Assembly: GCF_001553455.1 (NCBI RefSeq)
Contig: NZ_BBOX01000195.1
Span: forward strand, 1-49,627
Origin: Streptomyces hygroscopicus subsp. hygroscopicus
GTDB taxonomy: Bacteria > Actinomycetota > Actinomycetes > Streptomycetales > Streptomycetaceae
Length of the DNA: 49,627 nt
Direction of reading: 5' to 3'
A program made the translations under genes and the position numbers. Below, piece after piece: positions 24,701 through 35,789 of the stretch. The notes under the pieces are model-generated. The model was not told the origin of the DNA and made no database searches. It worked only from the letters and a program-made list of their open reading frames with translations. Numbering within the stretch: the first letter of the stretch is position 1; each line of letters starts with the position of its first letter.

Positions 24701-25930
24701 ATGCAGAACACCGCGAACGCCGCCGGAGCGGACGCCCCCGTGCCGGTCGACACCGCCCCGATGATCGAGGACCTCTACCCGGCGCTGGCCGCGCTCCGCG
24801 AGGCCGGCCCGGTCCATCGGATCGCCGGCACCGACGGACGCCCCGCCTGGCTGGTGACCCGCTACGAGGACGTACGGCGGCTCTTCGCCGATCCGCGCCT
24901 GGCCCTCGACAAGCGTCACGCCGCCCCGGGCAGCTTCAGCGGCTTCTCCCTGCCGCCCGCCCTGGACGCCAACCTGCTCAACATGGACCCGCCGGACCAC
25001 ACCCGGGTGCGCCGGCTGGTGGTCAAGGCGTTCACCCCCGGCCGGGTGGAGCGGATGCGCGGACCGGTCCGGCGGATCGCCGACGAACTGCTCGACGCCA
25101 TCGAGTCCGACGGCCGCGCGGACCTCCTGGCCGCCTACGCCGGGCAGTTGCCCATCATCGTCATCTGTGATCTGCTCGGCGTTCCGCAGGGTGACCGGCG
25201 CGACTTCCGGGCCTGGAGCGACGCCCTGATCACCCCCGACCCGGCGCGGCCGCGGGCGGCGAAGGAAGCGGTCGGCAGCATGCTCCGCTTCTACACCGGA
25301 CTGATCGCGAAGAAGCGCGCCGAGCCCGGCGACGATCTGCTGTCCGACCTGATCCGGGTCCGTGACGACGAGCCCGGCGACGGCGACGACGGGCTCACCG
25401 AGGACGAACTGACCTCGCTCGCCTTCCTCATCCTCCTCGCCGGCTACGAGAACACTGTCCACCTCATCGCCAACTCGGTGCTCACCCTGCTCGACCACCC
25501 CGCGGCCCTCCAGGAGCTGCGCGAGGATCCGAGCGGTCTGCCGGCCGCCTTCGACGAGCTGGCGCGGTACGAGGGACCGGCGCCGCTGGCGATCCGCCGC
25601 TTCCCCCTGGAGGACATCGAGATCGGCGGAGTGACCGTCCCCGCCGGGGAGACCGTGCTGCTCTCGGTGGCCTCCGCACACCGTGACCCGGCCCACTTCC
25701 AGGATCCGGACGCATTCAATCCACATCTTGGCCGGTCCGGTCACCTTGCGCTCGGTCACGGCATCCACTACTGCCTCGGCGCGCCCCTCGCCCGGATGGA
25801 GACGGAAACCGCTCTGGCCGCGCTGCTTCAGCGTTTCCCGGGGCTGCGGCTGGACGTCCCGAGGGAGGAGCTGCGATGGCGGCCGTCGATCCGCGCACGT
25901 GGCCTGATCTCGCTCCCCGTCGCATGGTGA
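24701..25930 (+). CDS. Cytochrome P450 (bacterial class I, CYP107-like)
   Basis: The 409-residue soluble P450 has NMDPPDHTRVRRLVVKAFTP (C helix), the oxygen-binding I-helix AGYENT with Thr252, the ExxR motif Glu286-x2-Arg289 (ELARYEGP) and the haem loop LGHGIHYCLGAPLAR with Cys358. The Phe that usually opens FGxGxHxCxG is Leu here. It needs a ferredoxin and reductase from elsewhere in the genome. The ATG at 24701 is chosen because the conserved N-terminus starts there. It is a single gene, set off by a hairpin on each side, next to the peptide/XRE/protease/membrane unit. Substrate unknown: a small metabolite is the default; an aromatic side chain of the 56-residue peptide is a speculative alternative. 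Confidence 0.93.
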   Translation: MQNTANAAGADAPVPVDTAPMIEDLYPALAALREAGPVHRIAGTDGRPAWLVTRYEDVRRLFADPRLALDKRHAAPGSFSGFSLPPALDANLLNMDPPDHTRVRRLVVKAFTPGRVERMRGPVRRIADELLDAIESDGRADLLAAYAGQLPIIVICDLLGVPQGDRRDFRAWSDALITPDPARPRAAKEAVGSMLRFYTGLIAKKRAEPGDDLLSDLIRVRDDEPGDGDDGLTEDELTSLAFLILLAGYENTVHLIANSVLTLLDHPAALQELREDPSGLPAAFDELARYEGPAPLAIRRFPLEDIEIGGVTVPAGETVLLSVASAHRDPAHFQDPDAFNPHLGRSGHLALGHGIHYCLGAPLARMETETALAALLQRFPGLRLDVPREELRWRPSIRARGLISLPVAW

Positions 25931-25993
25931 ACCGGGGAGTGGACAACGTTTTTGATGCGTGACCCCGTGCTGATGGGGTACAAAGGTCCTCGA

Positions 25994-26031
25994 GCCCGCC
26001 CGGTGTGCATCCCCCGTCGCACCGGGCGGGC
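25994..26031. terminator. Terminator-like hairpin after the P450 gene
   Basis: GCCCGCCCGGTG (25994-26005) pairs with CACCGGGCGGGC (26020-26031), 12 perfect pairs with a 14-base loop. It lies 64 bp after the P450 stop. A -10-like TACAAA sits just upstream (25980-25985), so a very short transcript ending at this stem is also possible. Confidence 0.7.
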
Positions 26032-26162
26032 CGCTGTGTGTCCCGGGTCCGCTCGGTCTCCGGGGCCGTCCGCGGAGCGGGTCCGGCGCCCGTCCCACCG
26101 CCCCCACCGGGCACATCCGCCCCACCGGCCCCTGCCGCCCCTGGCGCAACCCCCAAGATCCC

Positions 26163-26278
26163 TAGACTCACCGGGCTCAATGGGAGGTAAACGGACGGAA
26201 GCGGCATCCCGGGTCCGTAAGTAAGCTCACAGCCTCAGCCTCTGCTCCGGCTTCAGAGGACCCCATTAGCCTCCTCCT
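26163..26278 (+). promoter_or_regulatory. Promoter and leader of the methylmalonyl-CoA mutase operon
   Basis: TAGACT (26163-26168) is a likely -10 element. Twelve bases on, an ATG at 26180 opens a 14-codon frame (MGGKRTEAASRVRK) ending at 26224. A small hairpin follows (CCTCTG 26239-26244, CAGAGG 26254-26259). The mutA ATG at 26279 has no ribosome site; the bases before it are CCTCCTCCT. A second -10-like TAGCCT at 26267-26272 would allow a leaderless mutA mRNA. No cobalamin riboswitch is present here. The other 230 bp of the 348-bp gap hold only the P450 terminator and plain GC-rich sequence. Confidence 0.4.
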
Positions 26279-28161
26279 ATGACGGTCCTGCCCGACGGGC
26301 TTTCCCTAGCCGACGATTTCCCTGAAGTGACGCGAGACCAATGGCGCCACCTCGTCGAAGGCGTGCTGCGTAAAACCGGCACCTCGGACGCCGTGGGTGC
26401 CGAAGCCGAAGAGGCCCTCGCGACCGCGCTCGAGGACGGGATCACCGTCCACCCGCTCTACACCGCCGAGGACGCCCCCCAGGACGCCGGATTCCCGGGC
26501 TTCGCACCCTTCGTGCGCGGCGGCCGGGCCGAGGGCTCCGCTCTCTCCGGGTGGGACGTGCGGCAGCGCCACACCCACCCCGATCCGGTCCGCACCAACC
26601 AGGCGGTCCTCGCCGACCTGGAGAACGGCGCCGGGTCGGTCTGGCTCGCGGTCGGCGCGGCCGGGGTGCCCGTGGACGCCCTGCCCGAGGCGCTCAAGGG
26701 GGTCTATCTCGACCTCGCCCCCGTCGCCCTCGACGCGGGCGCCGCATTCGAGGACGCCGCCCGCGCGCTGCTGCGGCTCTACGCCGAGCGCGAGGTGCCG
26801 CCGGGCGCCGCGCTCGGCAACCTCGGCGCGGACCCCCTGGGGCTGGTGGCCCGCACCGGACGCGACGACGGCCTGGCCGGGCACCTGGCCGCCGCGGCCG
26901 ACCTGGCGCTGAGCTGCGACCGTGACCACCCGGGCGTACGGACCTTCGCCGTGGACGCGCTGCCGTACCACGAGGCCGGTGCCGGGGCGGCCCAGGAGCT
27001 GGGCACTTCCCTCGCCGCCGCGGTGGCGTATCTGCGCACCCTCACCGAGGCCGGGCTGAGCGTCGAAGCCGCCTGCGCCCAAATGGAGTTCCGCTACGCG
27101 GCCACCGCCGACCAGTTCCTCACCATCGCCAAGCTCCGGGCCGCCCGGCGCCTGTGGGCGCGCGTGGTACAGGCGTGCGGCGCGCCGTCGGAGGCGGGCG
27201 CCCAGCGCCAGCACGCGGTGACCTCCCCGGTGATGATGACCCGGCGCGATCCGTGGGTGAACATGCTCCGCACCACCGTGGCCACCCTCGCGGCGGGCGT
27301 CGGCGGCGCGGACGCGGTCACCGTGCTGCCCTTCGACAGCGCCATCGGCCTCCCCGACGACTTCGCCCGGCGCATCGCCCGCAACACCTCCACGATCCTG
27401 CTGGAGGAGTCGCACCTGGCCCGGGTGATCGACCCGGCCGGCGGCTCCTGGTACGTCGAGAAGCTCACCGACGATGTCGCCCGCGCCGCCTGGGCCTGGT
27501 TCCAGGAGATCGAGCGCGCCGGAGGCATGGCCGCGGCCCTCGCCGCCGGGCTGGTGCGCGACCGGTTCGCCGAGACCTGGCAGCGCCGCACCCGCGACCT
27601 CGCCCGCCGCACGGAGCCGATCACCGGCGTCAGCGAGTTCCCGAACCTCGCCGAGCGGCCCCTGGAGCGCGAGCCCGCGCCCGAGCCGCCCGGCGGCGGA
27701 CTGCCGAGGGTGCGCCGCGACGAGGCGTACGAGGCGCTGCGCACCCGCGCCGACGCCCATCTGGCGGCCGAGGGCGCCCGGCCCAGGATCTTCCTGGCCG
27801 CGCTGGGCCCCGCCGCCGCGCACACCGCCCGCGCCTCCTTCGCCGTCAACCTCTTCCAGGCGGGCGGGATCGAGGCGGTGCACGAACCGGTCACCGTGAC
27901 CGAGGAGACGGTCGCCGAGGCGTTCGCCGCGAGCGGCGCCCGGGTGGCCTGCCTGTGCTCCAGCGACAAGCTCTACGCGGAGCAGGCGGCCGCCGTGGCC
28001 GGGCGGCTGAAGGCCGCCGGGGCCACACGGGTCTACCTGGCCGGCCGGCCAGGTGCCCGACAGGATGAGTACGAGCGGGCCGGCGTGGACGGATACGTCT
28101 TCGCGGGCTGCGACGCGGTCGAGGTGCTCTCCTCGGCTCTGGACACCATGGGGGTGGCGTG

Positions 28162-28162
<1 letters not shown>
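26279..28162 (+). CDS. mutA: Methylmalonyl-CoA mutase small subunit
   Basis: The 627-residue protein is the non-catalytic subunit of the heterodimeric adenosylcobalamin-dependent mutase that interconverts methylmalonyl-CoA and succinyl-CoA. It has the mutase barrel ([65 protein letters not shown]) and a degenerate B12-like domain at the C-terminus that lacks the DxHxxG motif, as expected for the small subunit. The ATG at 26279 matches the recalled N-terminus of Streptomyces MutA (MTVLPD...), though there is no ribosome site. Its stop overlaps the mutB ATG by one base. Along with the polyketide role of methylmalonyl-CoA, it links propionate metabolism to the TCA cycle. Confidence 0.96.
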
Positions 28163-30389
<2,227 letters not shown>

Positions 30390-30390
<1 letters not shown>

Positions 30391-31388
30391 TGCCGCGGAC
30401 GATCGACATCGACGAGTACGCCAAGGGCGTGCTCGACGGCACCCGCGCGTACATCGCCCGTGCCATCACCCTTGTCGAGTCCACCCGGCCCGCCCACCGC
30501 GACCTCGCCCAGCGGCTGCTGATCGAACTGCTGCCGCACACCGGCGGGGCGCGGCGGATCGGCATCAGCGGGGTGCCCGGGGTGGGCAAGTCCACCTTCA
30601 TCGACGCGCTGGGCACCATGCTCACCGGGGCCGGCCACAAGGTCGCGGTCCTCGCCGTGGACCCCTCGTCGACCCGCACCGGCGGCTCCATCCTGGGCGA
30701 CAAGACCCGGATGGAGCGGCTGGCGGTCGATCCCCACGCGTTCGTACGGCCCTCGCCCAGCGCCGGGACGCTGGGCGGGGTCGCCCGGGCCACCCGCGAG
30801 TCCATGGTCGTCATGGAGGCCGCGGGGTACGACGTGCTGCTGGTGGAGACCGTGGGCGTGGGCCAGTCCGAGACCGCGGTGGCCAACATGGTCGACTCCT
30901 TCCTGCTGCTCTCGCTGGCCCGCACCGGCGATCAGCTCCAGGGCATCAAGAAGGGCGTTCTGGAGCTTGCCGACGTGGTCGCCATCAACAAGGCGGACGG
31001 CCCCCACGCGCGGGACGCCAAGTCGGCGGCCCGTGAACTGGCGGGCGCCCTGCGGCTGTTGCAGCCCCCGGACGCGCCGTGGAACCCGCCGGTGCTCACC
31101 TGCAGCGCACGCGAGTCCACCGGGCTCGACGTGGTGTGGGAACGCCTGGAGCAGCACCGCCGGGTGCTGGAGGCCACGGGCGCGCTGAGCGCCAAGCGGC
31201 GCGACCAGCAGGTCGACTGGACCTGGTCGATGGTGCGCGACCAGCTGCTCGCCCGGCTGCACGCCCACCCCGAGGTGCGGCGGCTCGGGCCCGAGCTGGA
31301 ACAGCAGGTCCGCGACGGCACCCTGACGGCCACACTGGCGGCGGACCGGCTCCTGGAGGCGTTCGGAACGCCGGCCGACGGTGCCTGA
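30390..31388 (+). CDS. meaB: Methylmalonyl-CoA mutase-associated GTPase
   Basis: The 332-residue G3E-family GTPase has the P-loop GVPGVGKST at 61-69, VDPSSTRTGGSILGDKTRM (switch region), ETVGVGQSE and the NKAD base-recognition motif. MeaB proteins gate delivery of adenosylcobalamin to the mutase and eject damaged cofactor. The C-terminal helices should mediate dimerisation. The ATG overlaps the mutB stop by one base, so mutA-mutB-meaB are tightly coupled. The downstream FhuF-like gene starts eight bases before this stop. Confidence 0.97.
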
Positions 31389-32118
31389 CGCGCCACTGCC
31401 GGACGCGGCGCGGATCGGGCCGTTCTTCGCGCTGCGCACCGGCACCGGCGATCCGCGCGAGGAGGGCTACGCGCGGATCGGCGAGGCGTACCGGCTGACC
31501 GGCGAGGGCGGTGCCGGGCCGGTGCTGCGCGCCCGCGTCGAGGCGGTCGCCGCTTCCTTGCGCACCGAGGAGCCGAGGGTCGCGGCCTCGCTCGCCTTCC
31601 AGGGGCTCGCCGCCCGGGTGTGGTCGCTCGCGCTCGGCCCGGCGGCCCTCTCCGGCGAGGTGCCCCACCTGCGCCCCGACCGGCTGTGGTGGAACCCCGG
31701 GCGCGCCGCCCCCGACGATCTGTGGTGGCCCGGCGTGCCGTCGGTGATGGCCGAACCGGGCGGACTCGCCGGTCAGGTGGGCACCGCCGCGTTCGCCCAC
31801 CTGATGCCGCTGCACCACGCCATCGGGCGGGCGTACCGGGTCTCCGAGCGGCTGCTGTGGGGCAACGCCGCCTCGGCGCTGGCCGGTTCGCTGCGGGTGC
31901 TGCACGACTGGTGCCGGGCGCATGGCCTCCCCGGGGCGGCGGACCGGGCCACCGAACTGGCGCGTGCCCAGCTCGCCCACCCGCCACTGCGCGACACCGG
32001 CACCCTGACCTCCGCGCCGCTCGGCTACCGGCGCCGCACCTGCTGTCTCTACTACCGGGTGCCGGGCGGCGGGTTGTGCGGCGACTGCGTCCTGCACGGG
32101 GCGCCGGGGCGCGGTTAG
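31381..32118 (+). CDS. FhuF-like (2Fe-2S) ferric-siderophore reductase family protein
   Basis: The 245-residue protein ends with a cysteine cluster Cys221-Cys222-x10-Cys233-x2-Cys236 (TCCLYYRVPGGGLCGDC), the unusual 2Fe-2S site of FhuF-type ferric reductases. The body is helical with an LMPLHHAIGRAYRVSERLLWGN segment typical of the group. It is expected to act in the cytoplasm releasing iron from siderophores or as an electron carrier. It overlaps meaB by eight bases (GTG at 31381), so it is co-translated with the mutase operon; a functional link to cobalamin or mutase repair is possible but unproven. No siderophore genes are near. Confidence 0.85.
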   Translation: MPDAPLPDAARIGPFFALRTGTGDPREEGYARIGEAYRLTGEGGAGPVLRARVEAVAASLRTEEPRVAASLAFQGLAARVWSLALGPAALSGEVPHLRPDRLWWNPGRAAPDDLWWPGVPSVMAEPGGLAGQVGTAAFAHLMPLHHAIGRAYRVSERLLWGNAASALAGSLRVLHDWCRAHGLPGAADRATELARAQLAHPPLRDTGTLTSAPLGYRRRTCCLYYRVPGGGLCGDCVLHGAPGRG

Positions 32119-32183
32119 GCGGGTGGGAGGGGCGCGAGGGGCGGGTGCTGGGGACGCGGTGTTGGGGGGGGGCGCGGTGCTGG

Positions 32184-32259
32184 GGGCGCGGTCAGAGGTG
32201 CGGGACGGGAGGATGCGCCGGGGGCGCGGTTAGAGGTGCGAGACGGGAGGATGCGCCGG
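32184..32259. repeat. 38-bp direct repeat, two copies
   Basis: Two near-identical 38-bp units contain GCGCGGTCAGAGGTGCGGGA (from 32186) and GCGCGGTTAGAGGTGCGAGA (from 32224). They lie in the gap between the FhuF-like gene and the acyltransferase. Preceding G-rich sequence (32119-32183) holds shorter related GGGGGCGCGG units. No promoter is clear except a TACGGT (32319-32324) close to the next start. Confidence 0.7.
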
Positions 32260-32330
32260 GGGCCGCGCAGAGCGCATGGGACACCGGGGTGCGCGGGACG
32301 GGGCTCCCGCTGGGCCGATACGGTGGGCGA

Positions 32331-33230
32331 ATGCCGAAGAACGAGAACCTGTTCTCATCCTGGCGGGGGCGCTGCGGGCGCGTCACCTCCCGTCTGGTCC
32401 ACCGCGGATGGCGCGCCGTGCAGCGGGCCGGCGCGGTGACGGCCGAGCGGCCCGGACCGTACCGCTTCGGCCGTATCGGCGTCGGCACCCGGCTGGCGTT
32501 CCCCCAGGGCACTGTCTTCGGCGAGCCCTGGATCGAACTCGGCGAGCACTGCGTCATCGGCGAGCAGGTGACCCTCACCGCAGGCATGATGCCCGGTGCG
32601 GACCTCGGCCCCGACCCCGTGCTGCGGATCGGCAACGGCGTGGTACTGGGCCGTGGCAGCCATGTGATCGCCTCCGTGCCCGTGGAGTTCGGCGACGACG
32701 TGTTCTGCGGTCCGTACGTCTATGTGACCAGCGACAACCACTCCTACGACGATCCGGACCAGCCCATCGGCCGGCAGTGGCCGCGCTCCGTACCCGTCCG
32801 CATCGGCCCCGGCAGCTGGCTGGGCGCGGGCGCGGTGATCCTGCCGGGGGCGCGACTGGGCCGCAACGTGGTGGTCGCGGCGGGCGCGGTCGTCCGGGGC
32901 GAGGTGCCCGACCACGCCGTAGTGGCCGGGGCACCGGCCCGGATCATACGGCGCTGGGCCCCGGACGAGGGCTGGCAGCCACCGCTGCGCACCCCGGCGC
33001 CGGTGCCGATCCCCGAGGACATGACCGCCCAGCAACTGCTCGCGCTGGCGCGGCTGGAACGGGAGCAGGAGAGGGAGCAGGGACGGCAGCACCAGGAGGA
33101 ACGCGAGCGGGGACGGGAACCGGAGCGGGCACGGGAACCGGAGCCGGGACAGGAACCGGAGCAGAAGGGGGAGCCGGGGCTGGAACGGGAGCGGGGGCTG
33201 GAACGGGAGCCGGGGGCCGGGGCGTCGTAG
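32331..33230 (+). CDS. Left-handed beta-helix acyltransferase with charged tail
   Basis: The 299-residue protein has a hexapeptide-repeat domain (about 45-215) with successive turns such as FGEPWIELGEHCVIGEQ, LRIGNGVVLGRGSHVIA, VYVTSDNHSYDD and IGPGSWLGAGAVILPGARLGRNVVVAAGAVVRGEVPDHAVVAGAPARII; the late part is typical of WbbJ/LacA-like O-acetyltransferases. His near YVTSDNHSYDD is the probable catalytic residue. From about residue 233 the chain becomes a Glu/Arg/Pro/Gly tail, probably disordered. The acceptor is unknown; a sugar is likely. The start is ATG 32331 with GGTGGG ahead; a TACGGT seven bases upstream allows a leaderless mRNA. It appears to be a single gene. Confidence 0.88.
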   Translation: MPKNENLFSSWRGRCGRVTSRLVHRGWRAVQRAGAVTAERPGPYRFGRIGVGTRLAFPQGTVFGEPWIELGEHCVIGEQVTLTAGMMPGADLGPDPVLRIGNGVVLGRGSHVIASVPVEFGDDVFCGPYVYVTSDNHSYDDPDQPIGRQWPRSVPVRIGPGSWLGAGAVILPGARLGRNVVVAAGAVVRGEVPDHAVVAGAPARIIRRWAPDEGWQPPLRTPAPVPIPEDMTAQQLLALARLEREQEREQGRQHQEERERGREPERAREPEPGQEPEQKGEPGLERERGLEREPGAGAS

Positions 33231-33270
33231 CAGATCAGTAGAGTTTCCGGGACTGTTCCCGACCCCCGAG

Positions 33271-34575
33271 GTGACCACCGTGAGCCCGCCGCCTCCCCGC
33301 GTGACCGTCATCGGCATCGGCGCCGACGGCTGGGACGGGCTCGGTCCCGTGGGCCGCGAGGCGTTGCGCACGGCCGAGGTGGTCATCGGCGGACGGCGCC
33401 ATCTGGGCCTGCTGCCACCGGAGTGCGAGGGCGAACGGGTGCCCTGGCCCTCGCCGCTGCGCCCGGCCGTCCCCGGGCTGTTCGCCGCGCACACCGGGCG
33501 GCGGGTCTGCGTACTGGCCAGCGGTGACCCCATGTTCTTCGGCATCGGCCGGACACTGGCCGAGCTGCTGGGCGCCGAGCGGCTGCGGGTGCTGCCCCAT
33601 CCGTCGTCCGTCTCCCTGGCCTGTGCGCGGCTCGGCTGGGCGCTGGAGGAGACCGAGGTGGTCAGCCTCGTCGGCCGCCCGTCCGCCACCCTGACCCGTG
33701 AGCTGTACCCCGGACGGCGACTCCTCGTGCTCAGCGCGGGCGCGGACACCCCCGCCGAGGTGGCCGGGTTGCTCGGGGAGCGCGGCTTCGGCCCGAGCCG
33801 GATGCGGGTGCTGGAGCAGCTGGGGAGCGAGCGGGAACGCTGTGTGGAGGGCACGGCCGAGGCGTGGCCGCATCCGCCGGGCGACCCCCTCAACGTCATC
33901 GCCGTGGACTGCGCCCCGGCGGACGGCGCCCGGCGGCTGTCCCTCACCCCCGGACTGCCCGACACGGCGTACGACCACGACGGCCAGCTGACCAAGCGCC
34001 ATGTGCGGGCAGCCACGCTGGCCGTGCTCGCTCCCGCCCCCGGGGAGCTGCTGTGGGACGTCGGCGGCGGCTCCGGCTCGATCGCCGTGGAGTGGACACG
34101 CGCCCACCGCACCTGCCGGGCGGTCTCGGTCGAACGTGACCCGGTGCGCGCCGAGCGCGTCCGCCGCAACGCCGCCGCGCTCGGTGTGCCCGGGGTGACC
34201 GTCGTCACCGGCGCCGCCCCGGGCGCCCTGGCCGGACTGCCCACCCCCGACGCGGTGTTCATCGGGGGCGGCCTGACCGCTCCCGGAGTGCTGGAGGCGT
34301 GCTGGAGCGCACTGCCGCCGGGCGGCAGGATCGTCGCCAACACCGTGACCCTGGAGTCCGAGGCGCTGCTCGCCGACTGGTACCGCCGCCACGGCGGCGA
34401 CCTGGTCCGCCTCGCCGTGTCCCACGCCACCCCGGTCGGGACCTTCACCGGCTGGCGGCAGGCGATGCCGGTCACCCAGTGGGCCGCCACCAAACCCCTC
34501 GATTCCCAAGGCCCTGGCGCGTACGCCGCCGATCCCGCGGGATCCGTCGAAGCCGCTCAAGGAGAGACACGATGA
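33271..34575 (+). CDS. cobL: Precorrin-6Y C5,15-methyltransferase (decarboxylating)
   Basis: The 434-residue fusion protein combines a CbiE-type tetrapyrrole methylase (about 1-210; VTVIGIGADGWDGLGP, LASGDPMFFGIGRTL) and a CbiT-type Rossmann methyltransferase (about 230-434; WDVGGGSGSIAVEW). It methylates C5 and C15 and removes the C12 acetate carboxyl of the corrin ring. The GTG at 33271 follows a CCCCGAG stretch with only a weak ribosome site; a -10-like TAGAGT lies at 33239-33244. The 3' end overlaps cobM as ATGA. It opens a forward cobL-cobM unit. Confidence 0.96.
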   Translation: MTTVSPPPPRVTVIGIGADGWDGLGPVGREALRTAEVVIGGRRHLGLLPPECEGERVPWPSPLRPAVPGLFAAHTGRRVCVLASGDPMFFGIGRTLAELLGAERLRVLPHPSSVSLACARLGWALEETEVVSLVGRPSATLTRELYPGRRLLVLSAGADTPAEVAGLLGERGFGPSRMRVLEQLGSERERCVEGTAEAWPHPPGDPLNVIAVDCAPADGARRLSLTPGLPDTAYDHDGQLTKRHVRAATLAVLAPAPGELLWDVGGGSGSIAVEWTRAHRTCRAVSVERDPVRAERVRRNAAALGVPGVTVVTGAAPGALAGLPTPDAVFIGGGLTAPGVLEACWSALPPGGRIVANTVTLESEALLADWYRRHGGDLVRLAVSHATPVGTFTGWRQAMPVTQWAATKPLDSQGPGAYAADPAGSVEAAQGETR

Positions 34576-35342
34576 CGGTGTACTTCATCGGCGCGGGCCC
34601 CGGGGCCGCCGACCTGATCACGGTGCGCGGCGCCCGGACCCTGGCCCGCTGCCAGGTGTGCCTGTACGCGGGCAGCCTGGTGCCGCGGGAACTGCTCGCC
34701 GAATGCCCGCCGGGCGCCCGCCTCGTCGACACCGCGCGGCTCGACCTCGACCAGATCACCGCCGAACTGGTCGCCGCCCACGAGGCGGGCCATGACGTGG
34801 CCCGCCTCCACTCCGGCGATCCGTCGGTCTTCAGCGCCGTCGCCGAGCAGATGCGCCGCCTCGACGCGGCCGGAATTCCGTACGAGGTGGTTCCGGGCGT
34901 CCCGGCCTTCGCCGCCGCAGCCGCGGCGCTGAAGCGTGAGCTGACCGTGCCGACCGTCGGCCAGACCGTCGTCCTCACCCGCGTCGCGCAGCAGGCCACG
35001 CCCATGCCCGAGGGCGAGGACCTGGCCACGCTCGGCCGCAGCCGCGCCCTGCTGGTGCTGCATCTCGCCGCCCGCTATGTGGACCGCGTCGTCGCCGAAC
35101 TCCTCCCGCACTACGGCGCCGACTGCCCGGCGGCCGTGGTCGCCATGGCCAGCCGCCCCGACGAACTGGTGCTGCGCGGCACGCTGGACGACATCGCGGC
35201 GCAGGTGAAGGCGGCGGGCGTGGTGCGGACGGCGGTCATCATGGTGGGCCGCACCCTCGGGGCGGAACAGTTCCGCGACAGCCACCTCTACTCCCCGGCC
35301 CGCGAACGCCCCCACGAGCCCTGCGACCCGCCCGGCGCCTGA
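34572..35342 (+). CDS. cobM: Precorrin-4 C11-methyltransferase
   Basis: The 256-residue tetrapyrrole methylase has VYFIGAGPGAADLITVRGARTL at the start, LHSGDPSVFSAVAEQM (SAM pocket), YEVVPGVPAFAAAAAAL and LTRVAQQATPMPEGEDL, the CobM/CbiF pattern. It adds the C11 methyl group using SAM. The ATG overlaps the cobL stop by four bases and is preceded by GGAG. The last codons and stop belong to the first copy of a 90-bp-spaced direct repeat that continues downstream. Confidence 0.96.
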   Translation: MTVYFIGAGPGAADLITVRGARTLARCQVCLYAGSLVPRELLAECPPGARLVDTARLDLDQITAELVAAHEAGHDVARLHSGDPSVFSAVAEQMRRLDAAGIPYEVVPGVPAFAAAAAALKRELTVPTVGQTVVLTRVAQQATPMPEGEDLATLGRSRALLVLHLAARYVDRVVAELLPHYGADCPAAVVAMASRPDELVLRGTLDDIAAQVKAAGVVRTAVIMVGRTLGAEQFRDSHLYSPARERPHEPCDPPGA

Positions 35343-35789
35343 GCGAGCTGGTGCGGCCTGGCCTGGCTCTGTCGCGGGCCGGTGTGGCTGGTGTGGTGTC
35401 GGGGTGCGCCGGGTGGCCCGTCCGGCGCTTGAGTGAAGTCGTGGGGCCTGGCCTGGCTCTGGGCGGGCCGGTGCGGCTGGTGAGCTGCCTGGGCGGTCCG
35501 TGTGGCCGTCCGGCGGGTGGGCGGCCGTGGGCGTGTCCCATCGGCGGGTGGGCGGCCGTGGATGTGCCCCGTCCGGCGTGTTGGCGGTCTGTGGGGGCGT
35601 CCCGTCCGGCGGGTGGGAGGTCCGGGTGGCCCGTGCGGTGTCGGGGTGGGCCGTGCGACGCCTGGGTGGGCCGTGTGGCTGGTGCGGCGCCTGGGCGGGC
35701 TCCTGCGGCCTGTCCGACTCTCGGCGGGCCGGTGGGCCCGCGAGGTGATGCCCCCGGTGCGGCGGTCGGCAGACGCGCCGCACCGGGCG
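35343..35789. repeat. Repeat-filled gap after cobM
   Basis: Sequence starting CCGGCGCCTGAG at 35332 (the end of cobM) recurs as CCGGCGCTTGAG at 35422, with about 60 bp of similarity including GGCCTGGCCTGGCTCTG; spacing is 90 bp. Further on, GGGTGGGCGGCCGTGG occurs twice near 35515 and 35547, and GGTGGGCCGTG-like units continue to about 35700. It looks like serial duplication of a gene-end sequence. No gene or clear terminator is seen between cobM and the convergent cbiD. Confidence 0.6.

Noticed and set aside
24701..25930. Haem-loop Phe to Leu change as a sign of an inactive P450
   Set aside because: The Cys, the ExxR pair and the I-helix Thr are intact, and Leu at this position occurs in active P450s, so loss of function is not supported.
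25980..26031. TACAAA -10-like element followed by a strong hairpin, as if a tiny RNA gene
   Set aside because: A transcript of about 45 bases that is all terminator is possible, but no -35 element or conservation evidence is available; kept only as the P450 terminator.
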